DNA from: Hydractinia symbiolongicarpus
Lineage: Eukaryota > Cnidaria > Hydrozoa > Anthoathecata > Hydractiniidae
NCBI RefSeq assembly: GCF_029227915.1
Contig: NC_079877.1
Location: forward strand, 11,467,351 to 11,531,350
Direction of reading: 5' to 3'
DNA length: 64,000 bases
The translations under genes and the position numbers were made by a program. Numbering within the stretch: the first letter of the stretch is position 1; every line of letters starts with the position of its first letter. Positions 34,801-46,800 of the stretch are shown here, piece after piece. The notes under the pieces were generated by a model that searched no databases, had not been told where the DNA came from, and saw only the letters and a program-made list of their open reading frames with translations.

Positions 34801-37800
34801 GCTTAAAAGTGTAATTTTTACTCTGAAATGGCTTAAAGCAAAAAGAATTCTAATATTTAGTTTTGTGTGAACCGAAAACTAAATGCTGTCAAAAAATTGT
34901 TGTATTTTCAAGGTAAATTAAAAATGCGCACAAAAATGACTAGCCATGATAATTGTAAAAGCAACACAAATTCTAACCCCAAAGTTCTTTAGTATACCAA
35001 ATATTCAGTTGTTTTTTCTTGATAGGCTGGAGTCTTTGGATTTATCTCACAATAAAATAACTGGTGTTCCTCATTTGCGTTTGATGGTGACACACCGTCA
35101 CTTTAGTTTGTCAACGTGTCATGCAGAATCTGTCCCACGAATTAATCATGTTGTTAGTGCTGATTCGAAAAAAAGTTCATTATCCCCTAAGACATCTCTA
35201 CCAGAAAAAGTAACTAAAGCAGTACCTTTAAAATTTGGTACCGCTCGAAAAAAAAAGAAAACTAAAGTTGTATCAGAGCTCGATCATTTTAATGATCACC
35301 CAATGTCAGTATCAGATCAGTTATCAACATCTGATCCTGTAACTCCCAGTCTTGTGTCAACACCTGGTCCTGTGTCAGCATCATATCATGTATCATCACC
35401 TGATAATGTGTCATTATCTGATCCACGGCCATCTGAACCTGCCTCATCTGACCCTGTGTCGCCTTCTGATCATGTGTCAACTTCTGATAGTGTGTTAACA
35501 TCGGATCCTATCAATGACAAGATCAATGTTTCTTTGGAAGATGACATAAGTCAAGCTATTGACGATGTACTGCTACCAGATGACGACGAAAATGAGACTG
35601 ATGAATTATTAAATATGAATTTTGGTAACGAGTTCAATTTCAGCTTAACAGGTGATATTACTGCTGATAATATATTCAACCAAAGGGACGAGGAAAATCT
35701 TAATTTAACTGGTTAGTATTTTAATTGAATAAACTGTTTTAAAATATGTGGTCATTATTATATAAGTAAATCCTCGTAAAATGTCATCGTGGTTGGAGAG
35801 GCACCACAATTTGTAGTTAAAGCTACCCTGAAAGGACAGGCTCTGAAAAACTATACATATAATTTTTCTTTGTTTGTCTAATATAATATAACTTAAACAA
35901 AAATAGCAGGTCTGTGTTTAGTTAGTATTTGATGCTGTTTGGAAAATTTAATCAGAAAATTTAATTTTATTAGAAAACTGTTAACAAATGAGTCTAAAAA
36001 GCTACCTACTACATGTGCAGTTTATTTTTATTTTATTTATTTAAAAATATTTATACAGGATCTAGTGTTTCAGTTTTACAAAAACTGCTAGTGATATACA
36101 AGTCCTTGGCAAATAATAATAATAAATAGAAAATGAATATCTTACTATTTCACGTACTCACTGGAAAAACAAATTTGTATGTTTCACAAGTTTATGATAA
36201 ACTCCCTTATTACTTGCGATCAGATTCTCCCATTTTCACATATTTTAACCGCCACTTTCTCGTGGATTATCAAAAAGATAACATCCACTCAATAAAACGC
36301 TTAAAATTTGGATGCGACGAACTGTGAGTAATAATTAGACATAAAGTGATCAGTCAACTTTTTTAATATTGCATTTTTTACTGTCCTTGATGCAGTGTTC
36401 TGGATCGTATGATGTTTCCATGCGGTAAATTAACAATCTTCCAAAATTTTAGTGGAGGACTTGATAAACGATGAAATTATGCGACCATTTCCTTGCCTCG
36501 TAACATTGGATTTGTCATGTAATCAGATTGCAGACGAAGAATCATTGCTTGCTTTAGCATCATGGCCTTGTCTTCAAGTATTAAAAGTCTGGGGAAATCC
36601 TTTGATGACGTCATTTAAGGGTACACCACCTGTACTTGCTCATCACCTGCAAAAAATGTGTGGAATTACCATTCACAGGTATTCATTGAGGATTTTTTTT
36701 GTTGCTGTTACTTTATTGTATGCTTTATGTTAGTAAGTAAGTAAGTGAAATGTATTTTAGGACACATCCATAATACAATAATGGCTCTTCGTCCCATTAA
36801 AAAAAGAGAAAGTATTAAAATAAATAGTTTTAAAATATATTATTATATGAAAATTATTATATGAATATAATTATTACTAGTATTTAGTCCCGTGGAAAAA
36901 TCCACTATAGATACAGCATAAAAAACAGCGAAATAGTGAGCGAAATCAACCATAAAATTCATTGTTCTTTTCGTCAAAACATTTTGTTGTTAATTCCATT
37001 CAAGCGGGAATAAATAAAACCAACATGTTCTTTTATATAACATTAGACGTGCTTAAGGGAATAATAAAAATTAATTACCCGTGACTTTTGTGTAATAAAG
37101 TTTACATCATTACACATAGGTTTTTATGAGAACAATAAAATAACTTAACCGTGACTTTTTTAAAACAAAAATTTTAAATCAATTTGAAAAAGCACACAGT
37201 ATTATTGACGTTGCGCCGTAACGTCAGAAAATTTAACATATTAGACATGCATTTTTCGGTTACTTCAAAGAATATTTCGGTAAGATCAAAGGAAAATGAA
37301 CATATCCACTTTGCCTGTTACAGACGCACGGAACTGGCGTATTATTATATAGACTAGTAGATAGGCCCGTGGAAAAATCCACTTAGGCAGAAAAACAATT
37401 GAAAAGTTCTGTCATTTGAATTTTGATGACATCAGTAAATATTTCAGTATATTGAATATGCCTTTTACTAAAAAAAATAATCTGAAAATGCATAAAAAGA
37501 AAGTATATAAGTCATAATTTAACAAAAAAGTTCTTAAAATCTAACACAAAATATCAAATGTCAAATCGCATGAAATCCTCCCAACAAAACGTCAGACAAA
37601 ATATGAAAAACAACGGCGTGCAAGGTGTAAAATCTAGTTAGTAGAAAGTTACAACATTGACAGTCACAACCCAGACAGTTACGACAACAATAATAATAAT
37701 GTCAGAAATAACACATCTCAAATATGTATACATCTTATTATGTGATTATGTTGAAAACCTTCAATATTTTAATCTGAAATGTCGAAAAGAAAGGCTTGCA

Positions 37801-40800
37801 ACAGTAAGCACAGATCTATGAAATAAGTTCTTTATGCATTTTAAGCATTGTCTTTTCCCTAAATGCTTATACAACAATACAACCTGAACAACATAAAAAA
37901 GCCAAACTTAAACAAACCCAAACACCAAAAAACAAAAAGTTAAACTTTAAAAAATCATTTATTCGGTTGCATACCATCCTCTCCCGCAAAAATATGCACA
38001 AAATGTAAAAATAACCGGTTAACAAAACAATTTTTTTGTCTCATGATCCGTACTGACTTTACCAAACATTTTAAACTGAAATGTCGAAAAAGCAATGAGC
38101 AAGGAGTAAATTTCAAATCAACAAAAATCATTATTTTGAAAACATTGTATATATATATATATGGTCCTTCCTCACAAAAGTTTACAATAAATGTAGAACA
38201 CAAAGGTTTATGAGGAGCAAATCAAAATATGAACAAAAATCAGTTCAATTGGCATGTTTTATATTGTTTTCACCCATAAAATCTTCCACAAAATTGATAT
38301 GAAACCCATCAAATTCAACTCAGAAAAAGCAGTCATTACACAAAATGTGAAAAATACATTATTTGCATACACAAAATGTGAAAAATATATTATTTGCTTA
38401 AAAACAGTCCTTAAACTCTTCTTAAATATTATGTAATACTTTTTTAAAAGTTGTTGTGGCTTGTTAATTTAAGCTTAAAATGTCAAATGAAATAAGTTAC
38501 AGTCACATTCTTAGCAAAGACCACTAAGATAACACTACGGTAGCTAGCTTAGCTAAATGTAAAAAGCAACATAAAACTGAAGCAAACATAAGCTAGCTAC
38601 AGCAGCTAATAGCTGGTCAGTTAAATATAAACTGGAGACTTAGCTAGGTATAAAGAACATGGCTACATATTTATAAAGTCCGAGCTAGCTAGCTATTAGG
38701 TTGTTGTTGGTGTGGTTGGTTTTATGATGCTAGCTAACAAACATGTCTCGCATCAATAATATCATCAAAACTGAAAAAAACATAAACAAACCTTACAGAA
38801 ACCTTTCTATACTTCATTTATATACCATGCCCCTTTTTAAATGCTTTTGTAAAGATTTATTTTAAAGGAAAGAGTAGAAATTGCTTAAAAAGAACAGCCA
38901 TCTTTTTTGCAAACACAATTTCCGTTACTTTGTGCTAGAACTTCATTTAACAAACCACATAAAACTCGCAGCTTTTCACGACAAAGAAGACATAATTTTT
39001 TCGGCGACTTCAAAGAGAATTTCGGCAACATCAAAGGAAAATGGCGATATCAACTTTGCCTGTCACAGAGACACGGAACTGGCGTATTATTATATAGACT
39101 AGTCGATAAGGCCCGTGGAAAAATCCACTTAGGCAGAAGGACAATGGAAAAGTAGTTTGTTTTAGATTTTTTGCTGACGTCAGCAGTGCAATTACAAAAA
39201 TATTTGGCGAAATTTAGTTTATTCGTTGCCTGTACTATGCAGATGTTAAAACGCTGACCAAGAAAATGTATATGATCATATCTTTTTGATAAGCAGTTAA
39301 TGAGACGTAAGGGTTTTAACATTTTGCTGATGTCAGCAATGGCCAGTCAAACCTCCCAATTTTTTTTTTTAGAAATTTGTATACCTGCTACCTTCATTGT
39401 ATAGGTCTTGAAACGCTTATCAAGAAAATGTATAGGATCGCGTATTTTTGACAAACGGTTGCAGAGATATTAGGATTTGAAGGTTTTTCGATGACGTCAT
39501 AAACCCGTACATTCCGAAACGGATTTGGGGACCCAGGTTTGGAAAATTACCCAAATTGGTCCCAGGTGGTCCCTAGTTACCCACGCGGTTAAAAAACATT
39601 GACGTCACCAACTCGTTTCCAAGTTATTTGGCCTCAAAATTTTTAAATGCACTGGAATGGCTTCATCAATTTAATATAGGATATTGACGTTAAGGTAGTG
39701 TTATTGACGTCGCGCAGTAACGTCAGAAAATTCAACATATTAGACATGCATTTTTCGGTAAGATCAAAGGAAAATGAACATATCTACTTTGCCTGTTACA
39801 GACACACGGAACTGGCGTATTATTATATAGACTAGTCGATTAGGCCCGTGGAAAAATCCACTTAGGCAGAAAAACAATTGAAAAGTTCTGTCATTTGAAT
39901 TTTGATGACATCAGCAAATATTTCAGTATATTGAATATGCCTTTTACTAAAAAAAATAATCTGAAAATGCATAAAAAGAAAGTATATAAGTCATAATTTA
40001 ACAAAAAAGTTCTTAAAATCTAACACAAAATATCAAATGTCAAATCGCATGAAATCCTCCCAACAAAACTTCAGACAAAATATGAAAAACAATGGCATGC
40101 AAGGTGTAAAATCTAGTTAGTAGAAAGTTACAACATTGACAGTCACAACCCAGACAGTTACGACAACAATAATAATAATGTCAGAAATAACACATATCTC
40201 AAATATGTATACATCTAATTATGTGATTATGTTGAAAACCTTCAATATTTTAATCTGAAGTGTCGAAAAGAAAGGCTTGCAACAGTAAGCACAGATCTAT
40301 GAAATAAGTTCTTTACCCATTTTAAACATTGTCTTTTCCCTAATTGCTTATACAACAATACAACCTGAACAATATCAAAAAGCCAAACTTAAACAAACAC
40401 AAAACACCTAAAAACAAAAAGTTAAACTTTGAAAAATCATTTATTCGGTTGCATACCATCCTCTCCCGCAAAAATATGCACAAAATGTAAAAATTAACCG
40501 GTTAACAAAACAATTTTTTGTCTAATGATCCGTACTGACTTTACCAAACATTTTAACCTGAAATGTCGAAAAAGCAATGAGCAATGAGTAAATTTCAAAT
40601 CAACAAAAATCATTATTTTGAAAACATTGTATATATATATGGTCCTTCCTCACAAAAGTTTACAATAAATGTAGAACACAAAGGTTTATGAGGAGCAAAT
40701 CAAAATATGAACAAAAATCAGTTCAATTGGCATGTTCTATATTGTCTTCAGCCATAAAATCTTCCACAAAATTGATATGAAACCCATCAAATTCAACTCA

Positions 40801-43800
40801 GAAAAAGCAGTCATTTAAGTGCATACAAAAATACAACTTGTAGAATATCAAATTATTATTTTTAGTATATATAATTGCATATGGTCCTCCCTCACAACAG
40901 TTAAATTTTTGCACTAAATTTGCAACACAAAATACAAATTCTAAATACTTCCTATGGTTTTCCTCAAAAGTTTAATCAAAATATAAAAGATGAGAGGTGA
41001 ACGACAAAATCAAAGTTTGCAGAATTTAATTATTTTGGTATATATATATGTCTATTGATATATGCCCTTTATAACAATATTTCAATCCAAAATGTGAAAA
41101 AGAAAAACAGTTTGCAACAAAATCAGTTATTCTGATGATATTGCATACACTTTTTCTCCACAAAAGTGTAAAAAAAGAATGGTTGTAGGAAATACTTCTG
41201 ATTCAACAAAAATCAGTATTTGCATCTTGTACTCATTAAACATTACCCAAAATTTCAAAAAACTGTGATTTGGAACGCATCAAATTTATAAATAGAGAGG
41301 GATCAGTCATTTCGGTATGTTGTACAGAGTCCTGCCCGGTAAGAATTTATACAAAATATAAAAAAAACACAAGTTTTTTCGGTGTTGTACTCCCTCAAAA
41401 AAGTTGAAACTTTTCTTAATTGAGACAAAATGCCAATAAACAAAAAAATTTTAGTCAGAACATCTAGAACAACAAAAATCACTACACTTAAGGTACCAGA
41501 ATTACTACATGTTAAATAAAAATCGTTTCGTCATATTGCATGTAACTGATGTATATAAGTTTAGTTACACAAAATGTGAAAAATACATTATTTGCATACA
41601 CAAATTGTGAAAAATACATTATTTGCTTAAAAACAGTCCTTAAACTCTTCTTAAATATTATGTAATACTTTTTTAAAAGTTGTTGTGGCTTGTTAATTTA
41701 AGCTTAAAATGTCAATTAAAATAAGTTACAGTCACATTCTTAGCAAAGACCACTAAGATTAGCTTACATGTAAAAAGCAACATAAAACTGAAGCTAACAT
41801 AAGGTAGCTACAGCAGCTAATAGCTGGTCACTTAAATATAAACTGGAGACTTAGCTAGGTATAAAGAACATGGCTACATATTTATAAATTCCTAGCTACC
41901 TAGCTAGTTGTTGTTGGTGTGGTTGATGCTAGCTAACAAACATGTCTCGCATCGATAATATCATCAAAACTTTAAAAAACATAAACAAACCTTTCTATAC
42001 TTCATTTATATACCATGCCCCCTTTTAAATGCTTTTGTAAAGATTTATTTTGAAGGCAAGAGAAGACAAATGCTTAAAAAGGACAGCCATCTTTTTTGCA
42101 AACACAATAGCCGTTACTTTGTGCTAGAACTTCATTTAACAAACCACACAAAACTCGCGGCTTTTCACGACAAAGAAGACATATTTTTTTCGGCAACATC
42201 AAAGATTTTTTTCGGCGACATCAAAGGAAAATGACGATATCAACTTTGCCTGTTACAGACACACGGAACTGGCTTATTAATATACTAGTCGATAAGGCCC
42301 GTGGAAAAATCCACTTAGGCAGGATAACAGAGAAAAATAACCGTCATTTAAATTTTGATGACGTCAGCAGAGACATGTCAGAACACAAAACTTTTTTTTC
42401 AGAAATGTGTATGCCTGTTGCTTCATCGTATAGATCTTGAAACGCTGATCAAGAAAATGTATAGGATCGTGTATTTTTGACAAACGGTTGCAGAGATATT
42501 AGGGTTTGAAGGTTTTTTGATGACGTCATCAACCCGTCCATTCCCGAAACGGATTCAGGGACCCAGGTTTGGGAAACTTACCCAAATTGGTCAAAGGTGG
42601 TCCCTAGTTACCTACGCAGGAGATGACGTCAGTTATTTCCACCCGTTTCCAAGTTATTTAGCCTTAAATTTAAAAGTGCAATGCAATGGCTTCACTAATC
42701 TTAATATACTTTCCTTTGACGTCAATATTGCTTTAACGTCAAAGTTTGGTAATTTACAGAACAAATTTATAGACGATGTTTTATAGACTTTATCAAAGAA
42801 ATTTTATCCACTTTGCAAAAGTCACAGACAGACAGAACTGGCGTATTATTATATAGATAGATATGAAAACATATGAAAAACATTAGAAGGAGTCAAATTA
42901 TAGGAGAAGGAAAGGTTCGACGAATGATATGTAGCGCATAAAATTTCGAGTAGCAAGTCCTAGCTGTCTTTAGTACGTGTACATGTTTAGTTACAAAATT
43001 CTTTTTTTCTTTGCTTATAATTTCTTCAAATCTAATATGTATGACTTACTATGTTTAGTCAATTTAATTTCAATCTAAGAAATTTTATTCCAATTTCCAA
43101 CACGTAGAAACACCTAGCCTACTTTGTTTAAACTACTTCTACCCTTAAGCAATAAAAAATTTGTTTCTAAGTGTTTTTTATGTTTATTTTTCGTTCGATC
43201 AAATTTGCTGAATATAAAATCAACTATAAACAACTCTAAATCGTCTTCCAGGGACAATTTTTTAATTTAAATATTTTAGCTTGTGACCTTGTGCTAAACG
43301 CACTTTCAAAATCGTCACCACAAGCAATTAAGAAAGACGTTTTTATCTCAGACGCAAGTCCTCCTTACTTGCCAAAGTTCGCTTGTCCATGTTTACAGCG
43401 GACTGGGACTTAGGATCTCCCTTAGACTTAGGACTTTATTAAATATATTGTTTGAAAAAACTCGGAAAAAATTCGGAAAAGGTATTTTTCTGTGTTTTAA
43501 AGTGGCAGGTTTATAAATTTCTGCGATGCATATCATATTAATCATGCTGACTGTGTCAAATTTTTATTGTTTCAGGAAAGCACCTAAGAATGATGAGACG
43601 CGTCAACCAATAGCACCATCGATTGCAAAGACAGCGAAATCATATCGTGTAAAGACAGACCTCCCGCCTATCAAGAGAAACAATCTCTTGATGATCGAAG
43701 CTGCCATTACAGATGCAATTGAAAGTAAGAAACTTTCAGAAGGAAAGCTAGCTAAGGAGGAGCCAGACAGTAAGGATAAATTGGATGAAGGTGATGTGAA

Positions 43801-46800
43801 AGCAAGCGCTGACATAGAGAAAGAAAATGGTGGCAATGAAAATATATTTATAACACAAGTAAGTAGAGTGAATATTGGTGTTGCGCGGTAGCTGGGTAGT
43901 TCTGTAAATAAGGTTAAAGCGAAATCCTTTAAAATTCAGCTATGTTTGTTTTCGTTTTTTAATCTTTGCTTTTTATAAGAAAAAACTATTAAGCAGTGGT
44001 AGGATAATCGAAATTCATAGTACTTGTTAGATTTGCATAATTGAAAAAAAATAGTGATTATAGACAGTCCCACACTTAAAAAGTTACATTATTACACTGT
44101 AAACCTTCGAAAAGTTTAAGCCCATTATTTCGCTGCAAACATTTCCCATGCATAAGATCCTTCGTCTAAAAACCTATCACCAAAAAAAAACTTCAGGCAG
44201 AATCTGAAATCCTGCATGGAATTGTTGAAAAAATGATTGGAGCTAATCATTTTTCCTGGAGGTAAAAATCCAGTATAAATAGTTAACTGGATGTTGATAC
44301 AAAAATGTTTTTGTGAGAATACTTCTAAAATCCGATGCATTTTGTTCCATGTATTATTTGATTCTTGAATGAATGGTATTGTTTTCCATGCACACGCCCA
44401 CCCTTTTATACGCCCATCACCCCTGTAAAAGTTCATTATCTAAGTAGGAAGCCCATCACCCGTGCATTAAGGCCACCATAAAAAACTTATGAAATTGTAT
44501 AATTCCAAGTCAAGTCTTATCTTCGGAGGTTTACGGTAGACTAGATAGTGTGGGATTTTAGAAATAACCTCTCTACCGGATTTAAAGTTTCTAATTGTAC
44601 TATTAGCTGCCTGATGGAAAAAACATAAGGACTAACTGTCTTAAATTGAGAAAAAAAATTATTTAGGTTGATGAAGTTGAACAAGAAAACGAAAAAGTTA
44701 AAACGCCAACGAAAATGTGGGAAAAAACGAATAAAATTGACAGGAAATATCAAGGTATTGTTTTGCGTCAATACTATGTTTATTTTTGTGTTTGTTTTGC
44801 GTCAATACTATGTTTATTTTTGTGTTTGTTTTGCTATTGTCTAATGTCATTTGTCGTATAATGTAGATGTTCACTTTTCCCACCTAAGTAAGTTGTGCAC
44901 TTAAACTTTTCGGTTTTTCAAACAATTTAAGGTTGTTGTTTTTGTAAGCAGTAGAGAAATCTTCTAGCACACAGCTTCGATTATATTTCATCATATAAAC
45001 TAACTCATTCTTATTGAAGATATAATTGCGGTTTGTATGTTCAGTATTCATATTATTGTGGGATGTTTCTCATTTCTTGAACATAATAGTTTAGTGAGCG
45101 ACGTTTCGGGAGATCCTTCTCCTAACTCATCCTAACTCATTCTTTTTTGAGTAACGAACTTAGTTTCCTATCCGTATTATTGGTTTTATAAGCTTTGCAT
45201 TCCTAATAGTTTCCTTAAGGGTTGTTTTCATTTGATTGCATTTTTCGCTGAAGCTGGAAAAGCTTGTTTTCGCGTTTGCGCACATTGACAAAATTAAAGA
45301 GTGCACAATCGCCAACGAAGAACCTCGTAAAAAATGCAGTCAAATGGAAACGAGCTTTTAATTTTTGCATGGAGATTTTGATTTGCGCGTGTTTCACGGT
45401 TATTTGTTAATTTCACAAAATTTAATGCCGACAAAATACATCAGGGCACTGAAGTTACGAAAATATATTTCACGAAATAGATCAAGAGCCTTAGGTACAG
45501 GTTGTAATATTAGAATTCCGCGTAAACGAGACTAATTTGATGTCTCGCCTAACCTTGTAATTGTTCGCATTAGATTGAGATAACCAAGTATTGTTCAGAT
45601 TACTGTGGAGCTTAGCTTAAATGCGTTTAAATTGTTATGTTATTGTTTATTCTTTTCTCACTTATTCTCTTACTTTTTTATGTCATATCCAGGTTATGAA
45701 TTACTACTAAAAGACGATGATTCAGTTGATGGTACAGACGGAGATGTCCCACTGCCATCTACACTTCAAGGTTCGGTGCATGCATTGAAGCATATGCTTG
45801 ACCATCCATTAGTGTTTAAAGATGGCAGCTACAATGAGAATAGAAGAAAACATCCTCAGCGGACAAAAGTAATTTGCTTCTTTTAATTAAACCGAAGGTT
45901 TCTGTAACAGTACAGAACTACTTGCATTGGGGGAGAATTTTATTTTATTTTATTACGTATGTTTCCGTTGTGTATAAATACACCCCTTGTAAGCAAAACC
46001 AAAGTACCTTGCGATGCTCAGTGTTGCCTAATTTTTCTATATGTCACAGTTTTAACTGTTGTTTACTTGTTGCTTGTTCATTATTTACTTCGAAAGATCA
46101 AATTTACGTGTTTGCTTGTTTTAATCAAAATTAATCGCGTTTGTCGTATGAAACGTTTAGAACTTCGAAAACTATTGCTATTTTTAACACCAATATGTAC
46201 TTTTCCTTTTTCTTTTTTATTAGCTTGCCACAGGCTGGCCTAACCAGTTGTTTGGTTATTAGACAATTTGAATGTCATGTTTCTTATAAAATGTTTCTTA
46301 TAAAAACTGTTTTGTTACCAATTATTTGCTTTCTTTCTTTCTCTTTCTTTCTTTAGACCTTGCGACAAAAAATTTTTTTTAACAATTTGTCTTAGTGCAT
46401 GACATTACTTATTTTCTTTGATAACTCGACAACCTGCAGGCAAGGGAAATCGTGCACTCTAAAGCACTGTATGATCAATTTTCCAACCCTTCGCTTTTAT
46501 CTAGTACATACACATAGCTTTGTGTTAGATAATCCGAACATGAAACTAACTTGCTGAACCATCCAATAAAATATCGGAATAACGTAGAATAAAGTATTAT
46601 TTACCATTGTCTTACCAGCTGATCTGCCACAAAATCTTGGGCGTGAAAAGAACGTGCTAAATCTTGGGCGTGAAAAAGCTGGTTTATTTTAGACGTTCTA
46701 AGTTGCACCTCCAATTGTTTTAACTTTGATACTATTGATGGCAAGATTTTTTAATTTTATTGGTTATTAAAATAGCTCTCCAATTCAATGTCTATAGAGG

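Larger units (their letters stand above)
36881..42862 (+). repeat. head-to-tail array of five related elements
   Basis: Five units of unequal length share the same two ends. Each starts near GGCCCGTGGAAAAATCCAC, a short hairpin, and finishes near GGAACTGGCGTATTATTATA followed by TAGA. Units: 36881-37357, 37358-39102, 39103-39835, 39836-42288 and 42289-42862. Junctions read ATATAGACTAGTCGATAAGG or close to it. The array fills one XRRA1 intron. No protein frame was recognised in any unit. There are no inverted ends, so this is not a usual cut-and-paste transposon. Confidence 0.8.

Noticed and set aside
35289-35501. 70-codon minus-strand open frame
   Set aside because: Antisense of the XRRA1 Ser/Asp repeat.
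36133-36327. Open frame resembling a LINE C-terminus (YDKLPYYLRSDSP)
   Set aside because: The similarity is limited to a few residues and no LINE tail follows.
37350-39110. Helitron 3' end CTAG followed by a TC start at array junctions
   Set aside because: The CTAG is also found before the solo copy and is missing at the right end of unit 5, so it belongs to the 5' side. A Helitron assignment is not supported by the ends alone.
39480-39540. Hammerhead ribozyme in the array units
   Set aside because: TGATGA and CGAAAC motifs are present at about the right distance near 39490 and 42520, but the conserved CUGAUGA has a wrong first base and the sequence between has no stem II.
44125-44436. 103-codon minus-strand open frame in an XRRA1 intron
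   Set aside because: Protein-like in places, but no family was recognised and no splice or promoter support is visible.
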